From: Flabesymbios commensalis
Taxonomy: Eukaryota; Annelida; Polychaeta; Terebellida; Flabelligeridae
DNA: 64,000 nt
Assembly (NCBI GenBank): GCA_964017125.1
Contig: OZ024902.1
Coordinates: 34,755,676 to 34,819,675 of the forward strand
Direction of reading: 5' to 3'
In this document: positions 1-12,734 of the stretch, piece after piece
How the letters are laid out: the number at the start of each line of letters is the position of its first letter
Position numbering within the stretch: the first letter of the stretch is position 1
Made by a program: the position numbers and the translations under genes
Notes under the pieces: model-generated
Database searches by the model: none
Told to the model about the DNA's origin: nothing
What the model saw: the letters and a program-made list of their open reading frames with translations, nothing else

Positions 1-451
1 TTAATCAACTTGAAAGTTATTTTCCAAAATCATTTGATTCTAGCACTTAAAAAAAGAGTTTTTGTATATACAGTGCTCCCCCGCTGTATTGCCCCCAGTT
101 ATAATGCCAACCCCGCCTTCTGCCAATTAAAGTGTTTGAACGGATTTCCGCCAATGTTAAATCCCGCGGCACAATGCCAACCCCGCTATTTGCCATCCGC
201 CAATGGTTTTGAAGTCCCAATGTCATTTTTGTCATATGTTTTCCCTCGATCTTATTGCCAACTGGCCTAATTTATCAGACATTGTGACTGTTAAATAACA
301 ATCGGCACCTGTAAGCTACTATGGTTCAATGCACACACACGGCAGTGGGCACAGGCTTTCACGTGTTCGGGAAAGCGTGACTGAGATAAAACACTGGGTG
401 GGTGGACCTACTAATTGGGGTATGTAACAGAACATAAAAATAGACTTGTAA
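1..451. other. No gene; short repeated motif
   Basis: No convincing coding frame. The motif aatgccaaccccgc occurs at 103-116 and 173-186, and a close relative lies at 1353-1366. It may be the decayed edge of a small repeat. Nothing else is recognised. Confidence 0.4.
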
Positions 452-1100
452 GTGACATGTCTATACTAGCAAACACGAGCAGTAAGCCCATCGTTTATTT
501 AATCTTCGGCATTTACTATCATCAACCACTGAACCAATGTCTGACTGTTGTAGCAGACACTTATGTTGACAAAAAAGATTACAATTTAATTGTTTTTCCT
601 TGTGTCAGTAGGCCTATATAAATTTATCAATGCGTGATGAAGCGATAATTACAATGAAATAATAATAACTCATCAGGTATGAAATCATTTGCTGGTACAT
701 TGCTAGGCCAGCGTTGCAAACACATTTACCAATGATTGATGGAGCGATAATTACAATGAAATAATAACTCTTCAGGTACTAGATCCTTTGCTGGTACAAT
801 ATCGGGCCAGCGTTGCAAACACTAACTGGACAACAATATTATTTTACGCAGAGATTTAGGCCCAGTGCAGATGCTAGATGAAAACTAGCCTACCACTCTT
901 TTGACTTGAACTCAAGGTGGAAGTCAAAACATAACATGAAGCAGAGTAGGTTAACAATATCATCGGGTTCAGTGAGTGTGATGCACACTCACATTACCTG
1001 ATGACATATAACACTTCATTGTCCCACACGTGGTGTGAACGGAATGTCACACCTATTGTTTGTAAACACAGTGGCGCCTCTGATATATTCATCTGATCGC
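452..1100 (+). repeat. Dispersed repeat R1, copy 1
   Basis: The reverse complement of this stretch recurs at 14115-14690. Shared anchors include tttatttaatcttcggc at 494-510, the ggccagcgttgcaaacac block and the sequence around the central Cac..Gtg-rich segment at 960-1070. This copy also has an internal duplication with a ~100-bp period: the block gcgataattacaatgaaat at about 642 and again at about 743, and ggccagcgttgcaaacac at 707-724 and 806-823. No coding sequence or transposase signature is visible. It is probably a non-autonomous mobile repeat, but I cannot assign a family. Confidence 0.75.
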
Positions 1101-3640
1101 AAGAATTGGCATAGGGCCTAATTATAAATTTATTTAACCCGAATTGAAATACCAATGTCTATTAAGTGTTTTTTTTTGTGCATTAGCAAATCTAATTTTT
1201 ATGTATAGTGCTTTAAATAAAACAATATTATATAGGGCCTACTTTACTTTTCTGTATTAATATAAACAAAATAAGTGAGAACACTAAATATGTATCAGAA
1301 TTAATGTTAATAGCTCTCATATATTCAAAGCCTTAAATCACCTCCCTCACCATAATGCCACCCCGCCATAATGCCACAAAATTGCAGAGTCCCAATGTTG
1401 GTGTTATATAGAGGTAGTACTGTATATTTAAAATGTGCATTGTGTACAACTTACATGCATGATGACATTACAAATTTGCAAATTATCTTACATGGTAATT
1501 ATACTATTCTGTTGACCGCCTTGTTTCACTGGAATGACCAAGAAGTATTCCGATGGTACTATATGATTGGGCATAATCTAAAAAAAAATTAAACAATAGA
1601 GAAACAACAAAATGTATTAATGGTAAAAAGAAAAGTAATAAAATTAATCATAGAAGTACAATTATAATGTGCTTAGAAAACTAAGATGTGTGCAGAAGTG
1701 ACCTACAGAGCATCTGATATAAATTTTGCATCAATAATTGTTCCCTACAAAATAACTAAATGTTTTCACTGCAGCTGCAACCTAAATTCTAAAAATTAAT
1801 GTTGAGGGGTATCAAGTAAATCAAGTTCCCGGTACATATTGTTTCATGGAATACTCTGCATGTCATCGATCTGATGTTTGTGTTTGCCAGTACTGTATCC
1901 CTTGTATGCATACAATGATACATTGCATGCATGTAATGTATGCATACGACATGTATACCTCACAAGGTAGTTTTAAAAGAATTTCGCTCCAGAGCAAATA
2001 TAAATAAATGTAATCCACTCCAATATTTTGTTAATCCCCTTTCCCGTTATATCCTTGTTCTATATAACTGTATGTCATGTATGCTATAAAACTTCATGTT
2101 GAATATTTAGACACTTGCGGTTGATAATAATATTTTGATTTAACACTCCTTCTTAAGTAGCATGTATACTTAGAATAAAATAATAGTACAAAAAAGTACA
2201 AATTGTACATTCTGAACATACCAAGCAGCTGTCACGATGAGGAGTTAATTTGTTATAATATTTGTATCTGTTCATTGTAGCAGATGTTCTGCTACCAAGG
2301 TTATCTGTAGGTGGCTGATTATTAATGGCCTGGTACTGAAGAGGTCGTCTAAGCAAAGGAAAATATATCATCATTAAACATCGCTGAATTTGAAATAGAA
2401 ATAAGCAGTAAATTTGCTAAATTGTTATACTGTATATGTTTTTCAAATTGTACATAACATATTTTTTAATAAACACCCATATTCCAATACACGACCACCC
2501 AACAGAGTTGAAAATAAAAACCACAATCATGTACACTATATATGATCTCTAAAAAAAATTTCAATTCTATAATTTAGCCTTTCAACATATTTAAGAGTAG
2601 ACTACATATATAGTTATATCAAATAATGAATTACTATCTGTGAAATTTTATGACAATTTGACAATGTTGATGTACATGTAGTACTGAGTAAGAAAATGTT
2701 TCATGAGATATATTTTTCTGACAAATCCAGTTAAATAGCAGTTTGGATAGACATGTATCAACAATTTATAATTCAAAATGTACAAACTCAGCAGGGTTTG
2801 TACATTTCTAGATCTAAACAGAAGCGTGAAAACTTCTTCTTGTGTTAATTTTAACATGCATAAACCATCTTAAACAATAGAGGTATTAACATAATTACAG
2901 GCTAAGCCTAAAAAAATGGTAAGCTCACCTAATTGTAATGGTATCGTCCGTTTCTCCAATGATCGGGGATACACCATCATTCCCCGACCTTTGAAATAAA
3001 TAAAAAGAGATGAAAGAAACCAATGTTCAATAATGTTACTACAATTTGAGCAGGATACACAAAAAATTTCACCCTACAATGCTGAAATATTTTAGTATAA
3101 ACTATGAAGACCAAGGGTTTTTTCAATTTGAAAACATCATAAATGTCTTAGTTAGGTCTTTGTGCGTCATTTAAATACCTATGTTATGGGTCCACATCCA
3201 TTATAAGTATAGGTATTTTAATTCCTTCAGTGCAAGTCTGAATATGACGTATTCTGACGTACATGTTACATATAAAGACAAGTGGTAAGTTACATTCACT
3301 GCCTTACAGCTACTCTAGGATTAGACAACTGCCAGTCTTTTTTTTCAATTTTTTTCATAATAGCACTGTGTATTACCTCCTTTATACAGTTTATACTCTA
3401 AATTTAACAATTTTTGCCAGTCATTTTGACTTTACAACAGTCCAAAAGATGAGTTGTACGTGTCACTGGCTAACACTATGGTTATCTTAAATAAATAAGC
3501 TAATTTTAATGCCGACGGAGATGCTGATGGCAACGATGCCGAACTGCATTTGCAAATGGATTTGCCTGAGGGGCAAAGCTCGCGTCTCCACCCGCCCCAC
3601 ATAGTACATTAATTATAGAGAAATACAGTACTGTCACCAA
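1101..3640. other. AT-rich stretch without recognised features
   Basis: Open frames are short and have no domain-like content. A small palindromic patch built on tgcatgcatg and tgtatgcatac lies at about 1905-1950. No RNA gene or transposon end is recognised. Confidence 0.4.
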
Positions 3641-3659
3641 ATTTTTATGTAAACCACGT

Positions 3660-4790
3660 GAAAATGTGATGTCAGAATCACACCAAAATCTAATCAACAT
3701 ATGGCCAGGGTAAATTGCTTCCTTGGAACAAATCAGTGAAGCAGTTCAAGCTTTTCAGAGTAACATGTGATTCGTCGGCCATCTTGATTTTTGTTGAAAA
3801 GATGAAAAAAGAAAAACAATTCTCCTGACTTTTTTCTGAGAGCCACTGAGCATACACAAAAGAAAAAAACTGGGCTGTATAACCATATTACCAAATTTTG
3901 ATAATAGCCAAAATGAGCAAAACTGAAATATCAGCTAAAATCATAAAAAGTAAGAAAAATATAAGTTTTTATTATCATAATCACACAAAAAACTAATCAG
4001 CAAACATCCAGGGTAGGGTTATTCCTTTGAACCACACATGAAATTAATCCATGAAGCAGTTTAAGCTCTAGAGAGTGTCATAGGATTTTGGTGGCCATCT
4101 TGGCTTTTGTTGAAGAAGCTGAAAAACACAAAAAAAAATTACCCGGCAAATTCCCAGGGCCAATATGCATACTGCAAATATTTAGAAATCATCCGAGCAG
4201 GGGTGTGTAGCTATATTACCAAATTTTGATGATAGCCAAAATAAACAAAACTTAAAATTCTGAAACGTAAAAAAATCAAAGTTTTTATTATCAGAATCAC
4301 ACCAAAAACTAATCAGCACACATGCAGGGTAAGGTTTTTCCATTAAACTAAACATAAAACAAATCTAGAATGCGGTTCAAGCTCTAGAGAGTGACATAGG
4401 ATTTTGGCGGCCATCTTGGACTTTGTTGAAGAAGCTGAAAAACAGGGCAAATTTCCAAGGGCCATTATACATCCTGCAAATATTTAGAAATAATCCAAGT
4501 AGGGGTGTATGGCTATATTACCAGATTTTGATGATGGCCAAAATTAGCAAAACAGAAATAGTTTTTATTATCAGAATCACACCAAAAGCTTTTCAGCTCA
4601 CGGCCAAGGTAAGTTTTTTCCTTTAAACCAAACATGAAACAAATCGATGAAGCGGTTCAAGCTCTAGCGTGCGCCATAGGATTTTGGCTGCCATCTTGGA
4701 TTTTGTTGAAGAAATTGAAAAAAAAATGCAAAAAAAAAATTACCAGGCAAATTCCCCAGGGCCAGTATGCAATATTTGGAAATAATCCTA
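3660..4790. repeat. Tandem array, ~280-316 bp unit, 4 copies
   Basis: Four diverged copies are aligned by the core ggccatcttgg..ttttgttgaag. The core falls at about 3777, 4093, 4409 and 4689, giving steps of about 316, 316 and 280 bp. Each unit also carries aagctctagagagtg-like and tatcagaatcacaccaaaa-like blocks. The core contains the reverse complement of the AAGATGGCCGCCA-like motif found in other arrays of this window. There is no coding content. The copies differ enough to suggest an old array. Confidence 0.8.
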
Positions 4791-6045
4791 GTAGGGGTTT
4801 TTGAGTGAGAGCAAAAAAAAAGTGGCAGCGACGGCGGCGGCGGGCGGACTCAGCAAAATAAATAAGTCTCCACCACCACATAGTGGGTGGAGACTTAATA
4901 ACCTACCTTTTTTTTAAATTTAAAGCCAGGCTAAAAACACCCACCCCCTAAAACGTAGTGTGAGACATGTGAAAGTGTGATTTTTCATGAACATGATGAA
5001 AGAGATTGTTTGCCCGACAAAGATGAAACCAATATGAATTATTTTAAAAAATAATACTGATCCCAAATTAAAAAACAATTAAAAAATTGCCGACAAGTAT
5101 TTTATTTTGAATTGCGAAACATAGTGAAGTGCAGACCACCCCCAACCTACATAAAATGTTCTGCATATTTCTGAAGTCAGTGAACTTATGCGACAGCCTC
5201 TTAAATATAATGTAGGATGATAGAAAAGGTTACCATGGTTACAAGGTAAATTACTACTAATCAAACCCTGTCTGCATACATGTACATACAGAAATCAGGT
5301 AAAAAAAAAACATCTGTTTCTGATAACACTGCTTTCACAAACAGGGTGGGTGGGAGATTTTTTCTACAACTTTTTTTTATTTTTCAATTTTTTTTTTAGA
5401 AATTGCTACCAAAACTTTAGGGTCGGTTGGGTAATCAGAAAAAAATGTGTTTTTTCGCCTCATTAAACATGTGAAAAGAGAAACTAACTTACTGAGAGAG
5501 CAAAGGTGTTGATTGTGACCTCCCTTGCATTTTGTAGAACTGCTGTAGATGAATGTATCTCGATCTATGCAAGTGCTGCAAACAAGAGGAGTAAGGTGGT
5601 CAACTGAAAAATGTGTTGGTACTAAACAATGTGATAATATTACATACATTTATGTAATCTAAAGAAAATGGGGGTTACAAATGAAATGCAACAAAATGCA
5701 GTGCAGTAGGTAAAAAAATTCTAATGGGAGGTTGCAGTGCTTGTCATTATAGAGAGCGCTATAGCGCTCGCGCTCCATCGCGCCCATTCCTTTGAGATTA
5801 GGTGTGCCGTATATCACGCTCCTTGATAGTATAAATAACGCACCTAGAGCTCATTTTGACGATTTGTATCAGGCCGCTACTCAGGCGCTAATTCGATCTT
5901 TCTAAAAAATGAGCTCATATTAGTACAACGACGTCACAAATTTTCACCAGGATTGATTGATATACAGCTGAGATATCGCGCTCACAAAAGTGACGCATTT
6001 AGGGGCATATGAATTGAACCCTCTGACTCTGGGTGAGTGATAATA
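4791..6045. other. No gene; isolated palindrome
   Basis: Low-complexity A/T runs dominate 5040-5400. A perfect 16-bp palindrome, gagcgctatagcgctc, lies at 5754-5769. No element ends or coding frames are supported. Confidence 0.4.
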
Positions 6046-6709
6046 TGTGACCCATCTACACGAAATGAGTCGCATGTCGGCTCCATACAAGTTGAAAAAA
6101 TGGGCAATATGCATATGGGCTAATAATAGCGAATTTTGTTTTTTGTCAAATTTTAATGCTTTAAAGCCTAGAATTATAATTTTAAGGCCAGAAATGGGTT
6201 ATACACCCCAATATTAGTCAGAAATGATATATCTCACATGATGATATTGATCATCAGATTTTTTGCTAATTCATTTTCAAAATGGCGGCTGGCAGCCATC
6301 TTGGATTTGACCTATTTTTAAAAAACGCTCCAAATTAACCAAAGTCCACCCAACAGATTCTGAAAGTAGAAATCCTGGACTATAAAAATCAATTGTTAAA
6401 CTATATATATACTAAATTTCCAGGTTTGGCCAAAAAATCCTGTTTGGCCATAAGTAACTATTTTTTATACTATAAAGAACTTACAATCAAATTTTTGCCA
6501 TGACTTTAAAGCCAATTTTCTACATTTTAATTTTTTGAAATATTGACCCATTCACATCACTAAAATGATCACAACTCAGCTCCGGTTCAACATAATTTGA
6601 TGTTCTTGGTGTCATATTTAAGCTCCAACTCTGTGCTAGATCCAATGGTATCATAAACTCTATATTGTATTTTTCCGACATGCTACTCATATCGAGCAGA
6701 TGGGTCACA
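6046..6709. mobile_element. MITE-like element with ~35-bp inverted repeats
   Basis: The left end begins tgtgacccatctacacg and continues to gcatgtcgg at about 6080. The right end (about 6675-6709) is its reverse complement with a handful of mismatches. TA lies directly outside both ends, consistent with a TA target. The interior has no coding frame and includes an aaaatggcggc..gccatcttggattt palindrome near 6280-6310. It is a non-autonomous DNA transposon of uncertain superfamily. Confidence 0.75.
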
Positions 6710-6852
6710 TATAAGCATTTAGGATATAGCCTAGGTCCAGCCTATAAAATCGTCTGCTTAGTCATAAACTATTTCATAGCCTAGGACCTAGCCTATTATC
6801 CATAGGCCCTATGCTTCACTGCAGTGCTAAATCTAAAGCAGAGTATGCTGAA

Positions 6853-7047
6853 CAGGGATCGACACTAACACTGGCCCGTTGGCCCGAAGCCAGTAAAAAT
6901 CACTAAGGGATACTGGCCCTGAGGGCAACGAAAAAATTACACTCCCCTTGATATTGTGTACATTAAGGACCAGAACGATAAGGCTAAGGGCCAGTAATTA
7001 TCTGGTCCTTTGGGCTACTACCTGAAATCAGTTAGTGTCGATCCCTG
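6853..7047. mobile_element. hAT-like MITE, 195 bp, 5-bp target duplication
   Basis: Perfect 17-bp inverted repeats, cagggatcgacactaac at 6853-6869 and its reverse complement at 7031-7047. The direct repeat CTGAA flanks both ends. CAGGG termini are typical of hAT elements, and a 5-bp duplication fits the hAT5 group rather than the usual 8-bp type. There is no coding capacity. Internal ggcc-rich pairs (around 6875-6915 and 6985-7020) suggest further folding. Confidence 0.8.
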
Positions 7048-7395
7048 CTGAAGAAGTAATTGGTTGTTACCAAACAGTTTACATGGTTTATATACATAAT
7101 TTAAAAATTACCCCACCCCCTCCCTCACAAAATCATCATCTTGACAATTTTGGGATGTCATGATGATAGTCACTTAATTAGGCCTAGTAGGCCTACCTGT
7201 TGATAAATTTGCCAATTAGGCCTACTATCTAGTAATGTTTTTGAGGACTGTTCAATTTTCAATATTGTTGATAAATCTGGCACTGATTTTCTTGAGGACT
7301 GTTCACTTTTCAAAAAAATCTATCTTGAATTATTGCAGTGTAGTTTGTCCAAATATATCACAGCTATTCAACGGTTTGGGATGGTTAGCAGTCAC

Positions 7396-9927
7396 TATAG
7401 GGCAATTCCACGGTGTCAGACGTACGTTTCGGACACTTATTTTATGCCTGGTGCACTAACTGGAAATGAGACTTATATTAAGTTGTTGCTATTTCATACA
7501 CACCACCTCACTGTATCATGTGGGACATTCGAATATTTTGTCTCATCCACACATATCGGTTATGAGCCAAAATACCTGTCTGAATCCTTGGATGACAGCA
7601 TAAAAATGTGGCCTGATACTGACAGAGGATAGTGTTGTCTTATTATTACATTTAAAATATTTTTCATTTTCATTTTACTTGTACTAAAATTTTTTGGATA
7701 TCTTCGGTGTCGGACGTACACTCACTTGGTGTCGGACGTACATGTCTGAAATTAGGGATTTTGTTCATCCCGCAACACCAAGAACCAAAGTAAAAAATGT
7801 TGCCAATGCTTTTCAAAAATTATTTTGAGGGGTTCACATACAATAAAAGATAATATATAAATACATATTAAGTATAAGATGTTTATAATAGCAGTAATCG
7901 GCCATGCCATAACCATATCATAAATGTGCTGGGTAAGAGTAAAGTATATATGCTAAGCTGACATCACTTTTCAGCCGGAAGTTAGTTTGTAAAAATATAA
8001 AAACTGTAAATAACAAAATTCAAACATTTGTCAAATTATTGTTTTACAAATTATTCTTGATGCTGCCCAGGCTAACTGTGCATAGAGAGTTATTTACATT
8101 ATTTTATTTCCGTTATCTGTCGACAGGTAGGCTATGTCGGGTCCCCAGAAATCATTAATTATTGATGTTCAAAAGTCGATGATGTACCATTAGTTTAGAT
8201 GTTAGGCCTTTAATAATGCCAATTAGTGATTTCTTTGCTGGTAAATATAGAGGGATGTATTCATTCATCATGTTGACGAACATTCATCAAGCTATCAGTT
8301 CTTCTGAACGTTATCAGTTGTTCCAAACTCAAGTGTATTTGGCGACTTGGCTGGATCATATTGTCTATTTAATAGCTTAAATTATCAACAGAGCACCACA
8401 CATTCATTCATTAAAATGCAGTTAAATGGTCATTCAGCACTCATTACATAATTTTATCATCATATGTGTTGCATCTGTACTCCCAGATTCTTGAGAATAT
8501 TCATCAAGAATTAAAAGACCTTCACCATGTAAACAGAGATTCAGCGTTGTACATGGTGTCGGACGTACACAAATGCAGTGTTTGGCCTGTAGTGAGTTGT
8601 ATATTCAACAAGCAGCATTTGTACTATTGCATGCAGTTCTGATTGCATATTTGCATTCAGGGTACTATTTGTATTCAACATATTGGATGAAATAAAGTAG
8701 ATATTCAACAATCGCATCTGAAAAATAAAATAATTTGCAATTTTGGTGTCGGACGTACAAGCTAATTCTCTTACGCATACTTTACACTGTTTTGCCGTTC
8801 ACAATTGATGAATAATTTCTCTTTCTGATAATATATCCATCAATTACCTCATAGTAAACTGACATGTGGCTGATTGAGCAATTTAGTTGGCATTAGTATA
8901 CTAAAAAGCCTTGTGATTGACACAAGGTGTCGGACGTACATTAAAAAAGTGTCGGACGTACACTTGTTTGCATGGTGATAATCAAGCAGGCAATCACCAC
9001 AGTGACTCCATGCTGCATAGCTGGGGTAATGGTACCATTTCTGTTTTGTATAAGGAGTTTTAGAATACTGGATGTGGTTTGTCCAGATTTAGTTGGCATT
9101 AGTATACTAACAGCCTTGTGATTGACACAAGGTGTCGGACTTACATTAAAAAAGTGTCGGACGTACACTTGTTTGCATGGTGATAATCAAGCAGGCAACC
9201 ACCACAGTGACTCCATGCTGCATAGCTGGGGTAATGGTACCATTTCTGTTTAGTATAAGAAGTTTTAGAATACTGGATGTGGTTTGTCCAGATTTAGTTG
9301 GCATTAGTATACTAAACAGCCTTGTGATTGATACAAGGTGTCGGACGTACATTAAAAAAGTGTCGGACGTACACTTGTTTGCATGGTGATAATCAAGCAG
9401 GCAACCACCACAGTGACTCCATGCTGCATAGCTGGGGTAATGGTACCATTTCTGTATTTCATAAAGAGTTTTAGAATACTGGATGTGGTTTGTCCACTTG
9501 AAAAAAACCATTTTGATAATATTTGGTGTCGGACGTACATAGTCGTTTTTACCAATTTAGCACAGAATTGCCACACCTGAAAACCCATGTTGAAGAAGAG
9601 TACAGCAATCAATATATATATTGTTTTCAACAGACATTTTCTAGTGATGAACAAACAATAAATATTTCCCAATAATGGCATTTCTTATGCCATAGTGCAA
9701 ATAATACAAACAGGTGTCAAATTGTGTAATATGCTACCAATGCCAAAAACTGTTTAAATGTTCAAGATCAGCGCGATGTTACATCCATGTAATTCTGTTT
9801 CCTGGCAAAACAATTATTGATTCTCAAAATTTGACAAGTTGTCTATGAAATTAAGATATAAAAATGGAAATCAAGCCATTTTAAAATTTTCACACCGAGG
9901 TTGACACTTTCATGGAATTGCCCTATA
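7396..9927 (+). mobile_element. TIR-bounded element with ~12 repeats of one motif
   Basis: The left end has tatagggcaattcca at 7396-7410 and the right end has the exact reverse complement at 9913-9927. A gtgtc/gacac pair follows inside both ends. The target appears to be TA or TATA. The interior carries about twelve copies of ggtgtcggacgtaca or a one-base variant, all in the same direction: near 7412, 7706, 7728, 8555, 8745, 8926, 8949, 9131, 9154, 9337, 9360 and 9525. No transposase-like frame is present; the longer frames at 8941-9681 are translations of a tandem repeat. I infer a non-autonomous DNA transposon whose internal motif may be a recombinase or host-protein binding site. The superfamily is not assigned. 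Confidence 0.75.
8884..9498. repeat. Tandem triplication, ~206-bp unit
   Basis: Three near-identical units start at about 8884, 9090 and 9295. Each has a ccttgtg-attga-cacaagg hairpin, then two copies of gtgtcggacgtaca 23 bp apart, then a ~150-bp tail ending in ggtttgtcca. The high similarity between units indicates recent expansion inside the host element. The apparent 121- and 109-residue frames here come from the repeat and are not regarded as genes. Confidence 0.9.
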
Positions 9928-11696
9928 ATGAAACATGATTGGGCAAACACTCATTTGGTTTCAGGAGAAATTATTATGCTGTAGCATTCTCAGTGTTCAA
10001 TACAGAATGACAAAGAGGGGGCCATGTGGCCCATACCATGTTGAAAAAAGGAGCCAGCATATAAACAATACTAACCCCCCCACCCCCGCAAAGCTGGTCA
10101 AATGATTAAAATGACAGTGACCGTGCTACCAGTATTGAAATTGTGCCAGCCCCATTTTAGACACCTAGCCCAAATATGGACTTGGGCGCTAGACACAACT
10201 GGGGAAGCCGGTTGAGGGTGAAAGTAACCTCTCTAAATTTTTTTCTAAATTCCAAAGCTGTGAGAAGTTTTTTGTTGCCGAAGTGTTGAGAGTTTGATGC
10301 AAAAGTTATAGGCTAGATAAAGGGCTGAGATGTGTCTCGAATATTAGTCTAAGGGGTAAACCTAGGCTCATGTTATAGCACACATTCAACTATCAACAAT
10401 TTTAAAGACTGGGACATTTTTAATTGTTGATCAGTAAATAGATCTAACTCTGCTACATTTGCCATTAAATCAAAGTCATAAGAACAGTCTACCAAAAACG
10501 TATTGCATAGCCAAAAATGGATAACATGTATCTGTTATAATCTGCATGGGCCCCACAGAAAATAACAATTTATAGTCACATTCTAAAAAACTGAATGGTT
10601 TTTCCCAATAAATAGTCCTATTCTTGCTTATTTATACTGTAGAGCAGTAGCCTACAGGTCTGTAATAAACTGTCAGTGACGGCCTATCAGCTCAGTAGGC
10701 CTGCATGCCTTCAAAAAACACAGGTATGCGGATAATGCCTGCCTGAAGTAGCTTTTCAAACAGCAGCACGCCTTCAGCCTGATACTCCACTGGATGACTA
10801 TCATAACATAACATAACATATTCCAAACGAACAGCAGCCAGCCAGCAGATTTCTTCAATTAATTGATCATTCACATACATGTACACTTAATACAGTGCAT
10901 GTGATTGGCTCCCAGAATCATCCAGAAGTAAGCTGGTTCCTGATTTGCCCGCGTCGGTCACATGAGGCAGCCATGTGAACACCAAAACAAACCTCAGATT
11001 ATTCATAGGTCTAACACTCACAGTGCTATCGATGATCAGAAGACCCGGGTGTCTGCTTCCAGAGCTGGCTATCACAAACAAAAAAATTCCAAAAAGAAGA
11101 TGTTTACCGCTACGCGGCACCGTGGCCCAATGGGATTTCTAACAGCGCGGCAATTGGGCAAATTGTGCGCTAAAGGCGCAATCCTGCGGCCTGTATTGAA
11201 CACAATTCTGCATCAAAATGGCACGAGAAGCTTGGTTAGGAATGTAGTGTATGTCTTTAGAATTCATATCAGGAGATCTCAAAAGCCATAAAATCCACAA
11301 AAGTGTGTTGTATTTGAAGTTTTTCTTGAGTTCAGCTTTCGTTTTTTCAGAGGCAAAATATAATTTTTTTTAGTCATGTAAACTCAGTGAGAAGTAATAG
11401 TGGTGGTGGGCAGACCTGGGTTCAATTCCATTTTTTTAATTCCAATTCCTAATCCAATTCTTTTTTTTTAATTCCGACTCTAATTCCAATTCCTCTATTT
11501 TCAGTTTTTATAATTCCAATTCACATTCCAGTTCCTAATTTCTAAAACCTTACTAATTCCAAACTGGTGGGGCTTTTCATTGGGAAATTCTAGTAAAATT
11601 AACAAAAAAGTCAGGCATTTAAAGCTCATTCATTTGTCTAGAATTCATCTCAGATGCTTTCAGAAGCCAACATATCAAAAAAATCTTCGGGGGGCT
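9928..11696. other. No gene; ATTCC-rich low-complexity tract
   Basis: No supported coding frame. A degenerate attccaattc-type tract lies at about 11405-11570. The short tandem ataacataacataacat is at about 10802-10820. Nothing else is recognised. Confidence 0.45.
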
Positions 11697-12185
11697 TACA
11701 GCGCCCCCCTTACCACCACCTGGATAGCTCCTGGCTAGCTTCAGGAGCTCTATTAACTGAGCTCCTGGGGTTTTTTATATGATAAGCATTGAGGTTGTTC
11801 CATATGGGGATGGTGTTCGGCAAAAAAGAACATTTATCATGTTTATAGGCATTATTTGATGTGCCAAGAGGAATATACCTCCACGGGTTGAACCCACGTG
11901 TCTGTCGTGTGGACATGGTCAACCACTTCTGCCATGTGTCCCCTGCAGGTGTACAAAACATCATTTGGAGCCACATATTCTATAGACGGGCAACAAGTGA
12001 CTCCCAGCGGACGTTGCCAATCATCTCACTTACACTGCTGGTGCTGGGAAAATGGTTTCAAGTGTACGGTATATTAAAGCCCTCCTCTGAATCATTTCTA
12101 GTTTGTTTATATTTTCAGCTGTATGTGGGCTCAAGATCATGGCAGTATATTCCAGTGTGTCAGGTGTATCGGGATGTGACACTTT
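11697..12185 (-). pseudogene. 3' fragment of a CR1/L2-like LINE ORF2
   Basis: Read on the minus strand, this stretch has the order typical of the C-terminus of CR1/L2-like LINE proteins. It begins with an LEYTAMILSPHT-like segment, then NKLEMIQRRA, and then, 60-70 codons later, CSFLPNTIPIWNNL, which matches the usual SFFPRTIPxWNxLP block. The only long open part is about 11710-11976 (88 codons). The upstream segments are in other frames, so the copy is broken by at least two shifts. The reverse transcriptase core is absent, so this is a 5'-truncated dead copy. The exact clade is uncertain. Confidence 0.65.
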
Positions 12186-12472
12186 AATATCAGAATAATA
12201 CTATAATCTTGCACTGTAGGGTATAAATACAACATCCACATTATTGCATACATGGTATTAATTAATATCTTACGATTTTACAGTATATAGCTACCTAAGA
12301 CCCAGGGCCTAAGACGATTAATACCATAGTACTATAGTAATACAATTAAAATTTGCTATGATAGGATACGAGCATTCTTATCCACTCGTTATTTAAACTT
12401 CGGCAATTCTCGCAAATCTAACGAGCTCGTTTTAATTCTATCTGAGAAAACGGGCCCCTGGACCTGGGCAAC

Positions 12473-12734
12473 TTAAAGGGACATGCCCAGGTCTGATATG
12501 ACCATATGATGTAAACATGTCCATAGATGTAGAGACAAAATTCCTGATTTCTAATTATTGACAACCATGTCAAAAAAAAGAAATACGGGAATTTTGTCTC
12601 TATATCTAGCCTAACTGGTAAGTGTGCAGCACAAAAATTAAAAACTTTTGCAGTTCTAGTCTATGGTCATATTATTAAGATAAAATAAAATCACCGATTT
12701 TTTCATGATTTTAAACCTGGGCATGTCCCTTTAA
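12473..12734. mobile_element. TTAA-flanked MITE with nested inverted repeats
   Basis: TTAA plus agggacatgcccaggt at the left (12473-12492) is matched by its exact reverse complement at 12715-12734. TTAA at both edges fits piggyBac- or Kolobok-type targeting. A second inner inverted pair (gagacaaaattcc near 12531 and ggaattttgtctc near 12590) means the element can fold twice. No coding capacity. Confidence 0.8.

Noticed and set aside
8941-9681. Overlapping minus-strand frames of 75-121 residues with repeated sequence
   Set aside because: They are translations of the 206-bp tandem unit and share its repeats. No domain or start context supports a gene.
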